From positions 69,629,492-69,693,491 of the forward strand of contig NC_057867.1 of NCBI RefSeq assembly GCF_019393635.1: DNA of 64,000 nt. The letters are read 5' to 3'. Both the position numbers and the translations under genes were made by a program. The DNA is from Dromiciops gliroides. Its lineage: Eukaryota; Chordata; Mammalia; Microbiotheria; Microbiotheriidae. Within the stretch, counting starts at the first letter, position 1, and each line of letters begins with the position of its first letter. Shown piece after piece: positions 63,066 to 64,000 of the stretch. The notes under the pieces are model-generated. The model worked only from the letters and a program-made list of their open reading frames with translations, did no database searches and was not told the DNA's origin.

Positions 63066-64000
63066 TGTGTATCTCTCTACTTCAGATGTGTTTTTACAAA
63101 CAATATATTGTAGGATTCTGGTTTTTAAGCCACTCTGCTATTCACTTCTGTTTTATGGGAGAGTTCATCCCATTCATATTTATAGTTATGATTAGTAATT
63201 TTCTCCATCCTATTTACCTTGTTTGTACTTTTTTCTTCTTTCACCCTATTCCTCTTCTCCAGAATTTTGCTTCTGACCCCTGCCTCCCTCGATCTGCCCT
63301 CCCTTTTATCAGCCCCCTCCCTTTTCTTTCCCCTTTCTTTCTCTGCTTCTGCCCTCCCTTATATCAGTGTCCCCTTTTACCCTTACCCTTTTACTTCCCT
63401 AAAGAGTAAGCTAAATTTCTTTATACAAAAGGGTGTATATTTTATTCCCTCTTTGAACCAAATCTGATGAGTAAGGTTAAAACAATGCTCAACCCACTCC
63501 TTTCCCTCTATTGTAATAGGGTTTTTGTGCCTCTTCATATGATGTAATTAATCCCATTCTACCTCCCCTTTCGTCTTCTCCCCATAAAGTCCTTTTTTAC
63601 CCCTTAATTTTTTTATATCATCACATCAAAGTCAATTTATACCTATACCCTCTATCTTCCCAAATAGAGATATAGTTCTCAAGAGTTATAGGTATTATCT
63701 TCCCGTGTAGGGATGTAAACAGTTTGACCTTATTGAATAACATTTTTTCCTGTTTACCTTTTTATACTTCTCTTGAGTCTTGTATTTGAAGATAAAATTT
63801 TCTGTTCAGTTCTGTTCTTTTCATCAGGAAACCTTGAAAGTCCCCTATTTCATTGAATGTCCATCTTTTCACCTGAAAGATAATGATCAATTTTTCTGGG
63901 TAGTTGATTCTTGGTTGCAATCTGAGCTCCTTTGCTTTCCAGAATATAATGTTCCTTTAATGTGGAAGCTGCCAAGTCCCATGCAATACTGACTGTGGCT
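63066..64000 (-). mobile_element. Old L1, ORF2 start and inter-ORF region
   Basis: Antisense of the ORF2 N-terminus (to about 63190) followed by a pyrimidine-rich inter-ORF block (CTTCTTTCACCCTATTCC, GATCTGCCCTCCC) also present at 41.99-42.06 kb. The remaining sequence to the window end is presumably further 5' L1 but I cannot identify ORF1 in it. Confidence 0.65.

Larger units (their letters stand above)
58298..64000 (-). mobile_element. Old L1 LINE, host of two SINEs and a younger L1
   Basis: Host pieces are 58298-58316, 58461-58577, 60910-62110, 62264-64000 (running off the window). They read in order on the minus strand from the inter-ORF region through endonuclease and reverse transcriptase. 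The left end starts inside ORF2, so the true 3' end is missing or was rearranged. Three insertions with duplications interrupt it. Confidence 0.9.

Overview
The window is repeat-dense, non-coding mammalian DNA, almost certainly from a marsupial and most likely an Australian one. The main clue is many copies of a short tRNA-headed SINE with the box-B-like core GTTCAAATCC and the CORE signature of lost-gap marsupial SINEs (WSINE1 type, name from memory). The SINE type I associate with the opossum Monodelphis is absent. The rest is MIR/THER1, L2, CR1/L3, L1, hAT and LTR debris. I found no convincing protein-coding gene, no functional tRNA or rRNA gene, no CpG island and no CRISPR array. The longer open frames belong to LINE reverse transcriptases or to microsatellites. 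The exception is an unassigned frame at 42848-43216 (- strand) that could be an exon.

Layout. 1-3.9 kb: young and old SINEs around about 2 kb of repeat-poor DNA with a homeodomain/TALE-like motif cluster near 2.2 kb. 3.9-8.3 kb: broken L1 ORF2 (-) carrying a hAT-type element (itself holding a SINE) and a solo LTR. 8.6-9.7 kb: L2 split by a second hAT-type element. 9.7-14.5 kb: mostly unassigned DNA with MIR copies and GT/TATG microsatellites. 14.6-18.4 kb: old L1 (+), L2 (-), CR1 and L2 fragments. 18.7-20.4 kb: one CR1/L3 copy split by two unrelated solo LTRs. 21.5-22.5 kb: L2 with a readable YADD box. 22.6-25.6 kb: an LTR-like block and a third clear LTR of the same family as the one at 19.0 kb, in opposite orientation, inside a MIR. 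25.6-29.9 kb: unassigned DNA with SINEs. 30.0-32.0 kb: 5'-truncated L1 inside an L2 tail. 33-43 kb: L2 fragments, a 1.9 kb L2 reverse-transcriptase relic, a HAL1-like L1 derivative and the possible exon. 44-50.5 kb: unassigned, partly conserved-looking DNA. 50.9-52.9 kb: old L1 (-). 53-58 kb: LTR-like and unassigned DNA, L2 (-), MIR/THER1. 58.3 kb to the end: an old L1 (-) containing two SINEs and a younger 2.3 kb L1.

The main readable biology is insertion history. At least nine insertions have target-site duplications visible in the sequence. In several the interrupted host repeat lines up across the gap, so relative ages can be ordered. Four LTR blocks are present, three with clear ends and promoter/poly-A architecture and no internal retroviral genes; these could act as promoters or enhancers. 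A few repeat-poor islands look like candidate conserved non-coding elements, which needs cross-species alignment to test. I see no sign of a new multi-gene system.
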